This document shows, piece by piece, positions 62,201-64,000 of a stretch of 64,000 bases of DNA. Origin of the DNA: Watersipora subatra (lineage: Eukaryota > Bryozoa > Gymnolaemata > Cheilostomatida > Watersiporidae); NCBI RefSeq assembly GCF_963576615.1, contig NC_088717.1:39944302-40008301 (forward strand), written 5' to 3'. Every line of letters begins with the position of its first letter. Positions within the stretch are counted from its first letter, which is position 1. The notes below the pieces were generated by a model. That model was not told the DNA's origin. It did not search any database and saw only the letters and a list, made by a program, of their open reading frames with translations. Position numbers and translations under genes: made by a program.

Positions 62201-62566
62201 ACTTAGGCTACCTGGAAGTTGAGTTCGTTGCTGGACAGCTGGACTTGCAGGGTCTTTTGCGTTGGAAGTCGATAGTTTATTTTGTCGTGGAGCAGGAACA
62301 GGTCGGGCAGCAGCCTTAGGAACAGCAGATTTCTTGTCTTTATCTTTAATTGTGGATCTAGCCGGTGCCACAGGAGGTGGAGTTTGATTTGTGGGTTTGG
62401 AAATGAGCTTAGGGGCAATGGGTTTAGGGGCAATGGGTTTAGGGGCAATGGGTTTAGGGGCAATGGGTGGTGACTGTTGCTTATAATTAGGTATTTCTTT
62501 GTACGGGTGGTTTCCTCTTTTAGGATTCTTAACATGCCACTTGTCGTTACATTTGTCACACCATGC
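20129..62566 (-). CDS. RNF31: HOIP/RNF31-like RBR E3 ubiquitin ligase, 3' part of gene (14 exons, 5' end outside window)
   Basis: Join of minus-strand exons 62566-62212, 59716-59562, 58247-58101, 54225-54170, 53117-52928, 49535-49263, 48673-48517, 44770-44457, 44268-44087, 39471-39263, 35751-35586, 34609-34431, 27028-26910 and 20278-20129. All introns are GT-AG and every phase fits, giving 883 codons and a TAA stop. Seen, in model numbering from the first visible exon: proline-rich repeat (about 33-60), coiled-coil-like helices (120-219), UBA-like region (253-445), RING1 (506-560), IBR with four Cys/His ligand pairs (614-662), RING2 (694-724) with catalytic Cys708, and an LDD-like tail with motif LHGHHPRNC (746-754). 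Known for the family: HOIP is the catalytic subunit of the cytosolic LUBAC complex, forming Met1-linked ubiquitin chains in NF-kB-type signalling; the LDD positions the acceptor ubiquitin. Inferred: orthology, from domain order and the RBR-LDD combination. The PUB domain is not visible, and no NZF fingers are seen between the first visible exon and the UBA. Confidence 0.9.
20380..20605. repeat. Cluster of AACTGAAAA/TTTTCAGTT inverted repeats
   Basis: Many copies of AACTGAAAAGTTTT and its reverse complement alternate over about 220 bp, so numerous small hairpins are possible. It lies in intron 13, about 100 bp upstream (in gene sense) of the last exon acceptor. Confidence 0.85.
21527..23603. 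mobile_element. TIR DNA transposon, family C copy 1
   Basis: The left end CCGTAAAACCTCCAATTGAA is inverted at the right end (CAAATAGAGGTGTTACGG). Subterminal blocks (GGCGGTCAATTGGA; GCATTCAAATAGAGG) repeat on both sides. Inside, a block CCGCGTTAAACAAGGAACTA...AGCCTGAGACAG occurs three times (about 22530, 22665 and 22795). Copies 2 and 3 end beside TA, which suggests a Tc1/mariner-type element. No transposase frame is recognisable. Confidence 0.75.
23620..23720. repeat. TATATA/CATATA microsatellite
   Basis: Alternating TA/CA sequence that borders both the family C right end and a SINE-like copy. Confidence 0.75.
23726..23893 (-). repeat. SINE-like copy
   Basis: In minus sense a B-box-like GGTTCTGAGATCAAATCC, the AATCGCTATATCTGGGCATG tail block and the microsatellite end match the copies at 26.7 and 43.8 kb. 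Confidence 0.5.
24118..24260. repeat. TATA/CATA microsatellite
   Basis: An imperfect (TA)n/(CATATA)n tract followed by a partial SINE-like tail (GTTTGTCTGTCATATGACCA). Confidence 0.75.
25526..26316 (+). mobile_element. Tigger/pogo-like deletion derivative with transposase remnant
   Basis: TIRs CAGTGAAACCTCGGTTCTCG (left) and its near reverse complement at 26297-26316, flanked by TA on both sides (25524-25525, 26317-26318). Inside, a Met codon at 25707 opens a short [13 protein letters not shown] start. In another frame at about 25775-25875, [20 protein letters not shown] then STISTIIK resembles the CENP-B/Tigger N-terminal HTH. The rest of the transposase, including the DDE core, is deleted. 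Confidence 0.85.
26400..26490. repeat. Shared repeat end (GGGTAATNATATAATTACCC palindrome)
   Basis: The palindromic segment GGGTAATAATATAATTACCC followed by AATGAATTTGAATAACTTAC is the inverse of segments near 16600-16640 and 59240-59300 that follow SINE-like copies. It is probably the end of the same composite repeat. Confidence 0.5.
26690..26856 (+). repeat. SINE-like copy
   Basis: A tRNA-like head with AGAGATCAAATCCTCTGCAT, then GCGAGATTTTAATCGTTATA followed by ACTGGACA and a TATATA end. It is collinear with the 43.8-kb copy. Confidence 0.5.
26910..27028 (-). CDS. RNF31: RNF31-like exon m: LDD
   Basis: A 119-bp exon from tttatgtag to GAG|gtttgt. It reads [20 protein letters not shown] and then [12 protein letters not shown]. 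The C-x8-C-x2-H pattern and the following helix match the zinc-containing part of the HOIP linear-ubiquitin determining domain. The phase is 2 in and 0 out. The following intron is about 6.6 kb. Confidence 0.92.
27861..28080 (+). repeat. 5' LTR (220 bp)
   Basis: Starts TGGTGTGTAATCG and ends TTATTTAACA. It differs from the 3' LTR at roughly ten positions by eye, including the TATA-like box (GGTATTAAAG here, GGTATAAAAG in the 3' LTR). Confidence 0.93.
28081..28098 (+). promoter_or_regulatory. Primer-binding site
   Basis: TGGCATCGTAGGCACGAT lies directly after the LTR. TGG is the complement of a tRNA 3' CCA, as expected. The tRNA was not identified. Confidence 0.7.
28138..29179. mobile_element. 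hAT-type non-autonomous transposon nested in the LTR element leader
   Basis: TIRs TAGAGTTGCCCCGATTTTAA and, at the right, its inverse ending GGGGCATCTCTA. A perfect 8-bp duplication GTTATTAT flanks it (28130-28137, 29180-29187). Subterminal ATCGGTATCGG motifs are clustered at both ends (28170-28215, 29080-29150). No transposase is visible. The 8-bp TSD suits hAT. Confidence 0.9.
29401..29528 (+). pseudogene. gag start of the LTR element, cut off by an insertion
   Basis: An ATG at 29401 (ATGGCTGCTAGA) opens about 43 codons before the inserted element at 29537. The continuation of gag resumes after that element at 31741, in a different frame. The protein is no longer continuous. Confidence 0.55.
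29537..31740. mobile_element. Large foldback transposon inserted in gag
   Basis: TIR CATAGATATAGTAAACCCTA at the left, inverted at 31721-31740. Similarity of the ends continues for about 100 bp (TGAGGCCTATAATT on both). An 8-bp duplication GATAATAC flanks it (29529-29536, 31741-31748). Most of its centre is palindromic: arms 30357-30640 and 31115-31389, further pairing 30829-30872 with 31076-31112, and an inner hairpin at 30893-30930/30975-31022. It is non-coding as far as I can see. Confidence 0.9.
31741..32022 (+). pseudogene. Gag-like capsid fragment of the LTR element
   Basis: An open stretch with [20 protein letters not shown] and ERERVLGE resembles the helical capsid part of retrotransposon Gag, ending in a TAG stop. 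It continues at about 32084 in another frame (a [13 protein letters not shown] helix, then a Ser/Arg-rich basic tail to 32452). Confidence 0.65.
32437..33150 (+). pseudogene. CCHC knuckles, retropepsin-like protease and start of RT
   Basis: Two CCHC knuckles lie at about 32439-32540. The first has a stop in place of its second Cys; the second is split by a one-base frameshift. The protease-like block at 32755-32830 reads [20 protein letters not shown], where DAG replaces the usual D-[ST]-G. At 33045-33150 a FPDVFQGF segment resembles the region just before the RT core, then a stop follows. The RT palm motifs are absent. These are decayed coding remnants, described in place without repair. Confidence 0.75.
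33151..33843 (+). pseudogene. C-terminal-like open frames of the LTR element, function unknown
   Basis: A coiled-coil-like segment ([20 protein letters not shown]) ends at a stop near 33432. A second open stretch, 33622-33843, is rich in Ser/Glu/Lys. Neither matches RT, RNase H or integrase. They may be the residue left by a deletion or a lineage-specific 3' frame. Confidence 0.5.
33921..33933 (+). promoter_or_regulatory. Polypurine tract
   Basis: AGGAGAGGGGGCA abuts the 3' LTR. It is the expected plus-strand primer site. Confidence 0.75.
33934..34153 (+). repeat. 3' LTR (220 bp)
   Basis: Same length as the 5' LTR, TG...CA ends, with TATAAAAG at about 34025 as a likely promoter box, and followed by the ACTAG duplication. 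Confidence 0.93.
34431..34609 (-). CDS. RNF31: RNF31-like exon l: RING2 end and LDD start
   Basis: A 179-bp exon from cttgcag to A|gtaagc. It reads [18 protein letters not shown] and then [16 protein letters not shown]. This HGHHPR-C motif followed by YLRD is a hallmark of HOIP at the RING2/LDD boundary and separates it from other RBR ligases. The intron after it holds the LTR element at 27861-34153. Confidence 0.94.
34741..35395. mobile_element. MITE family A, long copy
   Basis: Inverted arms: left TCATCAGAAAGTACAGATAC ... GTGATGTGACTGCCAGGATA; right CACCCTGACAGTCAGACTTG ... TTTTGATAAACTTTC. The middle contains short TTGACATATA repeats (34955-35030). It is in intron 11. Confidence 0.7.
35586..35751 (-). 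CDS. RNF31: RNF31-like exon k: RING2 with catalytic cysteine
   Basis: A 166-bp exon from ttacag to CCCAA|gtaagt. It contains KCPKC (694, 697), then [13 protein letters not shown] and FCNGC. Cys708 (codon 35668-35666) sits in the GGC motif that carries the thioester-forming Cys in RBR ligases. Zinc ligands C713, C716, C721 and C724 are present. Odd: the residue two after the catalytic Cys is Asp (codon 35662-35660), where HOIP, HHARI and parkin have a catalytic His. All other landmarks are intact, so the exon looks under selection. Confidence 0.94.
36060..36290. repeat. Degenerate direct repeat (about 62 bp)
   Basis: Three to four copies of a unit with AAGAATGATGGCAAGT, TCTCTAAGTAGGCCAGTA and GCCATACCAATAGTA. 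Confidence 0.8.
36325..37090. mobile_element. TIR element D, TA-flanked (pogo/mariner type)
   Basis: Left CAGTCAAACATGGATAACTC, right ...GAGTTATCCATGTTTGACTG, with TA on both sides (36323-36324, 37091-37092). Repeated AACTCGAA motifs lie near each end. It carries a family A hairpin (36690-36895) inside. Confidence 0.85.
36690..36895. mobile_element. MITE family A hairpin nested in element D
   Basis: GGTAAAACGCTCAAAAGAAA and its inverse TTTCTTTTGAGCATTTCAAC face each other. The right arm carries GGCAATAACATCACCTCAAA and TACTTTTTGATAAAA as in other family A copies; the left arm is shortened. Confidence 0.65.
37385..38823. mobile_element. TIR transposon family C copy 2 (inverted, 3' truncated)
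   Basis: Starts CCACGAAACCTCTAATTGAA next to TA. Internal blocks (GTTTAACGCGGTCTTTCTAC; CATCCGAGCAAACGATGG-like) are the reverse complement of copy 1. The right side reads TCCAATTGACCGCCACCATA and breaks off near 38823 before the expected TIR end. Confidence 0.72.
39263..39471 (-). CDS. RNF31: RNF31-like exon j: IBR domain
   Basis: A 209-bp exon from cttcag to GGAG|gtgagt. It has a complete IBR ligand set: WCPNAKC (614, 619), CPRC (637, 640), CRSC (646, 649) and H-x4-C (657, 662). This is the in-between-RING zinc domain of RBR ligases. It ends in an acidic helix ([11 protein letters not shown]) like the IBR-RING2 linker of the family. Confidence 0.93.
40720..41405 (+). pseudogene. THAP domain exons of the P-like transposase
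   Basis: A GKGMTFHK segment ends at AA|gtgagt (40799). After a ttttag acceptor (41251) comes [20 protein letters not shown], then a stop, then [14 protein letters not shown]-x-FP, the Trp and C-x2-HF are the invariant THAP landmarks. The N-terminal Cys pair lies in a different frame (NCKNC), so the domain is broken by a frameshift and a stop (TGA at 41331). Confidence 0.78.
42208..42773 (+). pseudogene. C-terminal region of P-like transposase
   Basis: The opening [15 protein letters not shown] resembles the GG..NNPT..QF block of P-element/THAP9 transposases. After a frameshift near 42262, [16 protein letters not shown], then [12 protein letters not shown], then (in another frame) an open stretch [20 protein letters not shown] to the stop at 42773. 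It is not expressible as one protein. Confidence 0.7.
43835..43985 (+). repeat. SINE-like copy
   Basis: CGCGTAGCTTAATGGGTTGG (A-box region) and AAGGTTTCGAGATCAAATCC (B-box region), then TAGATTTTGATAGCTATAGC and an ATATATA end. Confidence 0.55.
44087..44268 (-). CDS. RNF31: RNF31-like exon i: end of RING1 and RING1-IBR helix
   Basis: A 182-bp exon opening [15 protein letters not shown]. The Cys pair at model residues 556 and 560 completes RING1, and the following helical stretch ([15 protein letters not shown]...) connects to the IBR. In HOIP this linker contributes to allosteric ubiquitin binding; here that is inferred from position. The acceptor is tttatag and the donor AA|gtaagt. Confidence 0.9.
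44457..44770 (-). CDS. RNF31: RNF31-like exon h: RING1
   Basis: A 314-bp exon from a tatacag acceptor to CAG|gttagt. A helical lead-in is followed by RING1: CSVC at model residues 506-509, then [17 protein letters not shown]. The C/H spacing suits the E2-binding RING1 of RBR ligases, which recruits the ubiquitin-charged E2. The end FITGQ is in phase 0. Confidence 0.92.
44840..45966. mobile_element. TIR transposon family C copy 3
   Basis: CCGTAAAACCTCTAATTGAA at the left, inverse ...GCGGTTTTACGG at the right, flanked by TA (44838-44839, 45967-45968). It is a shorter version of copy 1 with a single CACGTTAAACAAGGAACTAG block. It inserted about 70 bp upstream (in gene sense) of the RING1 exon acceptor. 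Confidence 0.85.
45970..47250. other. No recognisable feature
   Basis: Intron 7 sequence, very AT-rich from 46560 (ATAATAATAATAAT tracts). No exon fits the ligase frame here. Confidence 0.5.
47255..47410 (-). repeat. SINE-like copy
   Basis: In minus sense TAGCTTAATGGGTTAGCTTG and GGAGGTTCCAAGATCAAATT are A- and B-box-like, followed by the AGATTTCTATCACTATAACT tail block. A TATATATA tract borders it. Confidence 0.55.
48517..48673 (-). CDS. RNF31: RNF31-like exon g: linker between UBA and RBR
   Basis: A 157-bp exon from a tcatag acceptor reading [18 protein letters not shown] and ending MIAMAE with donor T|gtaaga. It is moderately charged and predicted helical. The phase-1 end joins the TG that opens the RING1 exon. 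I recognise no named domain in it. Confidence 0.75.
49263..49535 (-). CDS. RNF31: RNF31-like exon f: UBA-extended helical region
   Basis: A 273-bp exon (91 codons, phase 0 at both ends) from an acatgtag acceptor to CGG|gtaagg. It reads [17 protein letters not shown]... and later [19 protein letters not shown], a second UBA-like helical pattern ending NLLNER. This suits the enlarged UBA region typical of HOIP. No zinc ligands are arranged as a finger here. Confidence 0.85.
49895..50028. mobile_element. MITE family A, right half
   Basis: GATCAAGTTTGGTCAATTTT, CCTGGTAGTCAGATAATCTC and GATACCTTCTGATAAAAGCT match the right arm of other copies. There is no left arm. Confidence 0.65.
50184..51069. 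mobile_element. MITE family G (long TIRs)
   Basis: The left AAAGGTCGACTTGCAACAAA is inverted at the right (TTTGTTGCAAGTCAACCTTT). The inverted similarity runs for about 140 bp, including AAGCTCTTAAAAGCTCAAAA near 50293 and its inverse near 50945. There is no clear TSD. A right-end fragment also lies at 41916-41993. Confidence 0.8.
51335..52070. mobile_element. MITE nested in family B copy 2
   Basis: AGGTACGGCTACACGTAACA at the left and its exact inverse at the right. The flanks TTACTAA (51328-51334) and TTACTAA (52071-52077) collapse to one copy in the uninterrupted family B copy 1 (near 9850). The exact TSD length (3, 5 or 7 bp) depends on how many A/T belong to the TIR. Confidence 0.88.
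52520..52625. repeat. 21-bp minisatellite, short allele
   Basis: About five units of GACGACAGTGATTTTAAAAG plus T, the same unit as the 25-copy array at 10600-11140. Confidence 0.9.
52928..53117 (-). CDS. RNF31: RNF31-like exon e: start of UBA-like domain
   Basis: A 190-bp exon from an attgtag acceptor to a TAT|gtaagt donor. It contains [16 protein letters not shown], a typical UBA helix-1/loop pattern, then [19 protein letters not shown]. In HOIP the UBA region binds the UBL domain of the partner HOIL-1L/RBCK1; that this partner exists here is inference. The exon continues in frame into 49535-49263. Confidence 0.85.
54170..54225 (-). CDS. RNF31: RNF31-like exon d: short acidic linker
   Basis: A 56-bp micro-exon reading [18 protein letters not shown] between tttgtag and gc|gtaagt. 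It is acidic. The phase-2 end (GC) is completed by the G opening the next exon to give Ala, which is good evidence that it is real despite its length. It is too short to recognise by homology alone. Confidence 0.7.
54550..55142. repeat. 22-bp minisatellite
   Basis: About 27 units of CTAATTTGGGGTATTGCTCG + AC, moderately diverged, in intron 3. Confidence 0.93.
55705..56284. repeat. 30-bp minisatellite
   Basis: About 19 units of GATTAGGGATCGACCTACTT + GTATATACAA. Open frames on the minus strand ([10 protein letters not shown]) follow from the 30-bp period and are not a gene. Confidence 0.93.
56380..57366. repeat. 34-bp minisatellite
   Basis: About 29 units of TATTTAATATTGTCCTTTAT + ACTTGTGCTATATA. 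The variants GACCTTGATA, GTTATA and ATCC recur in the same order (compare 56400-56600 with 56750-56900 and 56960-57230), showing block duplication. Confidence 0.93.
57466..57952. repeat. 37-38-bp minisatellite
   Basis: About 13 units of TACAGATAAACACTGTCACT + GATCTGATGTACCCTTG. The array stops about 150 bp from the coiled-coil exon at 58101-58247. Confidence 0.93.
58101..58247 (-). CDS. RNF31: RNF31-like exon c: coiled coil
   Basis: A 147-bp exon (49 codons) between a tttttgaag acceptor and an ATG|gtgagt donor. It is rich in Glu/Arg/Lys/Gln with a heptad-like pattern ([19 protein letters not shown]), so a coiled coil is likely. Both phases are 0 and fit the neighbours. It lies just upstream, in gene orientation, of the block of four minisatellites in the following intron. 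Confidence 0.75.
58950..59110 (-). repeat. SINE-like copy
   Basis: In minus sense GTAGTGCATTAGATTAGCTC then a GAGGTTTTGAGTTTAAAC box, then TTCATCGCTATAACTGGACA with a GACAGACAGACA run. A CTCTTATTATAGTA block and GGGTAAT segment follow on the plus strand at 59218-59300. Confidence 0.55.
59562..59716 (-). CDS. RNF31: RNF31-like exon b: helical segment
   Basis: The acceptor aattcatag leads into a 155-bp open exon reading [15 protein letters not shown] after a two-residue start, and ending near PPSSSR. Its spacing of Leu/Ile/Lys suggests an amphipathic helix. The donor is taken as CGA|gtcagt, which keeps phase 0; a second GT ten codon-bases further on would also be in frame, so the 3' limit is uncertain by a few residues. 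No domain is recognised here. Confidence 0.65.
59720..60779. other. Intron sequence, nothing recognised
   Basis: No exon consistent with the ligase frame, no TIR pair. Upstream and downstream exons join in phase without any exon from here. Confidence 0.5.
60779..60864. repeat. 16-bp G-rich minisatellite
   Basis: Five copies of TAAGGAGGGCGAGTAG (some with GGGCGGGTAG). It is the most GC-rich repeat in the window and has regularly spaced GG/GGG runs on the plus strand. Confidence 0.9.
60865..61840. other. Intron sequence, nothing recognised
   Basis: AT-rich, no supported exon, TIR pair or array. Confidence 0.5.
61841..62145. repeat. Duplicate of intron-5 segment (empty site for family B)
   Basis: TATAAAACC..ATGC.TAGGCC, AAAGGTTTCTAACA.AACAATAA and ACAAACTTTTGGTAAAATTA through GGCTATTATTTCCATA match 51156-51206 joined to 52661-52875. 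The family B insertion is absent here. Confidence 0.85.
62212..62566 (-). CDS. RNF31: RNF31-like exon a: W-C-x2-C start and proline-rich PIAPK repeat
   Basis: The acceptor (tattgtag) precedes codons reading [15 protein letters not shown]. This looks like half of a zinc-binding motif (WCDKC), but I see only two Cys, so a full finger is not shown. It is followed by a PIAPK repeat (four copies from a 15-bp DNA repeat at about 62400-62466), then a Lys/Ala/Pro-rich low-complexity stretch. The donor is G|gtagcc in phase 1. No in-frame start was chosen because the splice acceptor implies upstream exons beyond the window. The frame is open for the whole 355 bp and its phase joins the next exon exactly. 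Confidence 0.75.
62400..62466 (-). repeat. 15-bp coding minisatellite (PIAPK repeat)
   Basis: Four near-identical copies of GGGGCAATGGGTTTA, read on the minus strand as P-I-A-P-K. It is inside the first visible ligase exon. Confidence 0.92.
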
Positions 62567-62810
62567 CTACAATAGAAGAGTGAACTAGAAAGTGGAGGCA
62601 TCTGGTTCTAAAGAGATCTCCAAATTGGCTCCAGAATTGTTAGAACCAATATTGAAAAGAGAAATCAATGAAAATATCTTCCTTCAGAATGAACAGACGA
62701 CAACAATAACAATGTGTACTTTTATATTTTAAATAACTTTTATATTCATAAAACACTTTAAAAATTCATTTTTAAAAGGAAAAATACCGCTTATGTCAAA
62801 CTTACATCAA

Positions 62811-63644
62811 TGATATACAGCCCCCCAAGGATAGCCGACGGCTCTCATATGGGCGGGGTTTAATGATGGAGCTCTGTTGGGATGAACCCGAACACGGCAC
62901 CCGAACAAACAAATATGCTGAATAAAGCCTCCTGTAAATTTACAAATACTATGAACTGTAGTGGTTATTTTACTTATCTGTTGAATTCATTTTGTTGTCA
63001 AATAAATACAGTATTCCAATATTGTCACCATTATGATCAGCCAGTTGCCATTCGCAAGCATTCGTGATATTAATAGTCACCATCGTAAAACAGCCCAAAT
63101 TCGGTTTTGTATTTAGATTTTGAGTATAAAAACTACACTGCACAGCTTTGCCTGCTGTCCCATCTTATTGGCCAGATAAAGCAATGTGAGAACGATGAAA
63201 CACTTTGTCATTTTCTATTAAGGGTGGCAACATATTAATCAAAAACTAGGAAAAAAGGCCGTTGTTCGGGTAATTTCGGGTAAAGTATATTCAACTTTAA
63301 GCATAGATTACGACCTTTACCAATTTTAAAATTACTAAAAATAGGTAATTTGAAATGTTTTATTTTGCATGGACCCATTATTTTGGTTAGGTATCACCCC
63401 TACATTGTAGAAATTCAAGGTTTGCTATTATGAAACGCGGGTCTACTGACTGAATGAGCGAATGAACGATAACAGCGAGTCATGTTTTCCAAAACCTAAC
63501 AAAGCAACTTGACCGCCACGCGAGAGTTGTGTTTGCTCCGAAACCCAGGCTAGCACAATCCTAACTGAGCTCCATCATTAAACCCCCCCCCCCTATATGA
63601 TAGCCGTCGGCTATCCTTGGGGGCTGTATATCATTGCTTACATT
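62811..63644. mobile_element. TIR element upstream of first visible exon
   Basis: CAATGATATACAGCCCCCCA then AGGATAGCCGACGGCT at the left; the right end is the inverse (AGCCGTCGGCTATCCTTGGG then GGCTGTATATCATTG). The inverted similarity continues through TTTAATGATGGAGCTC for about 75 bp. Each arm contains a small palindrome, AGCCGACGGCT. The right arm has a run of ten C. Non-coding. Confidence 0.85.
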
Positions 63645-64000
63645 CAATGATATTAGAGCAATGGTAGCAGCTATAAATCATCAAAATTCCTATGATTAGG
63701 TCGAAGTGAAATATAAGTTATTTTTAACATGCAATGAGTTTTGGTTTTAGGTTAAGATTAGAATGAAATGCAGGCGCAGGTGCCCCTAACATGAGCTGAC
63801 ATGTCTAAGCTTGACCCATGACAAGTTTTGATACCTGCCTATTCAGTAGTGAGTAGAATCATTTACAGCATAAAACTGCAGCCTCTGCCCTCTTTCACAC
63901 TTAATTTCTCGCTGGTATAACAATAATAATTGCATACATTTAAAATGTCTGTGTCGAGTTACTGATTTTAAAACGTCCAAAAATGTTGTCACAGTAACAT

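Noticed and set aside
62282..62473. Plus-strand frame with GNGFR repeats
   Set aside because: Antisense of the PIAPK coding repeat; the minus frame joins the other ligase exons in phase.

Overview
This is a eukaryotic, AT-rich, intron-rich and repeat-rich genomic window, most likely from an invertebrate animal. A lophotrochozoan is plausible, but nothing here fixes the phylum. There are no operons, rRNAs or convincing functional tRNAs. Almost all of the longer open frames come from short tandem repeats whose unit length is a multiple of three, or from decayed transposons.

The only host protein-coding gene I can support is on the minus strand. It is the 3' part of an RBR-type E3 ubiquitin ligase of the HOIP/RNF31 family (linear-ubiquitin ligase), spread over about 42 kb (62566 down to 20129). 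I reconstructed 14 exons from splice signals and reading-frame phase. They form one continuous frame of 883 codons plus a stop. Reading order is: a W-C-x2-C exon with a proline-rich PIAPK repeat, helical/coiled-coil exons, an acidic linker, a UBA-like region over three exons, RING1, IBR, RING2 with the catalytic Cys, and the LDD-like tail with the stop codon. The 5' exons (PUB domain, probably NZF fingers) must lie beyond base 64000. An unusual point is that the catalytic-Cys motif reads G-G-C-M-D-C, with Asp where RBR ligases normally have His two residues after the catalytic Cys.

Region by region: 1-20128 lies downstream of the gene and holds satellites (1.98-2.39, 4.27-5.29, 6.53-6.65, 7.38-7.73, 10.6-11.14 and 15.26-16.02 kb), MITEs and a broken pogo/Tigger-like transposase (13.78-14.8 kb). 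The introns are a graveyard of mobile elements. Intron 13 carries a TIR element (21.5-23.6 kb) and a Tigger-like deletion derivative (25.5-26.3 kb). Intron 12 carries a 6.3-kb LTR retroelement (27861-34153) with identical-length 220-bp LTRs, a TSD, PBS and PPT, itself hit by two other transposons with clear 8-bp TSDs. Introns 9-11 carry a degenerate P-element-like transposon with a THAP domain (40491-43671) and further TIR elements. Intron 5 carries a MITE containing an expandable minisatellite, itself interrupted by another MITE (51212-52660). Intron 3 holds four different minisatellites back to back (54.55-57.96 kb). Upstream of the first visible exon is another TIR element (62.8-63.65 kb).

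The interest therefore lies in two places: the altered RBR catalytic motif in an otherwise well-preserved ligase, and a layered set of insertions whose order can be read from TSDs and from empty-site paralogues within the same window.
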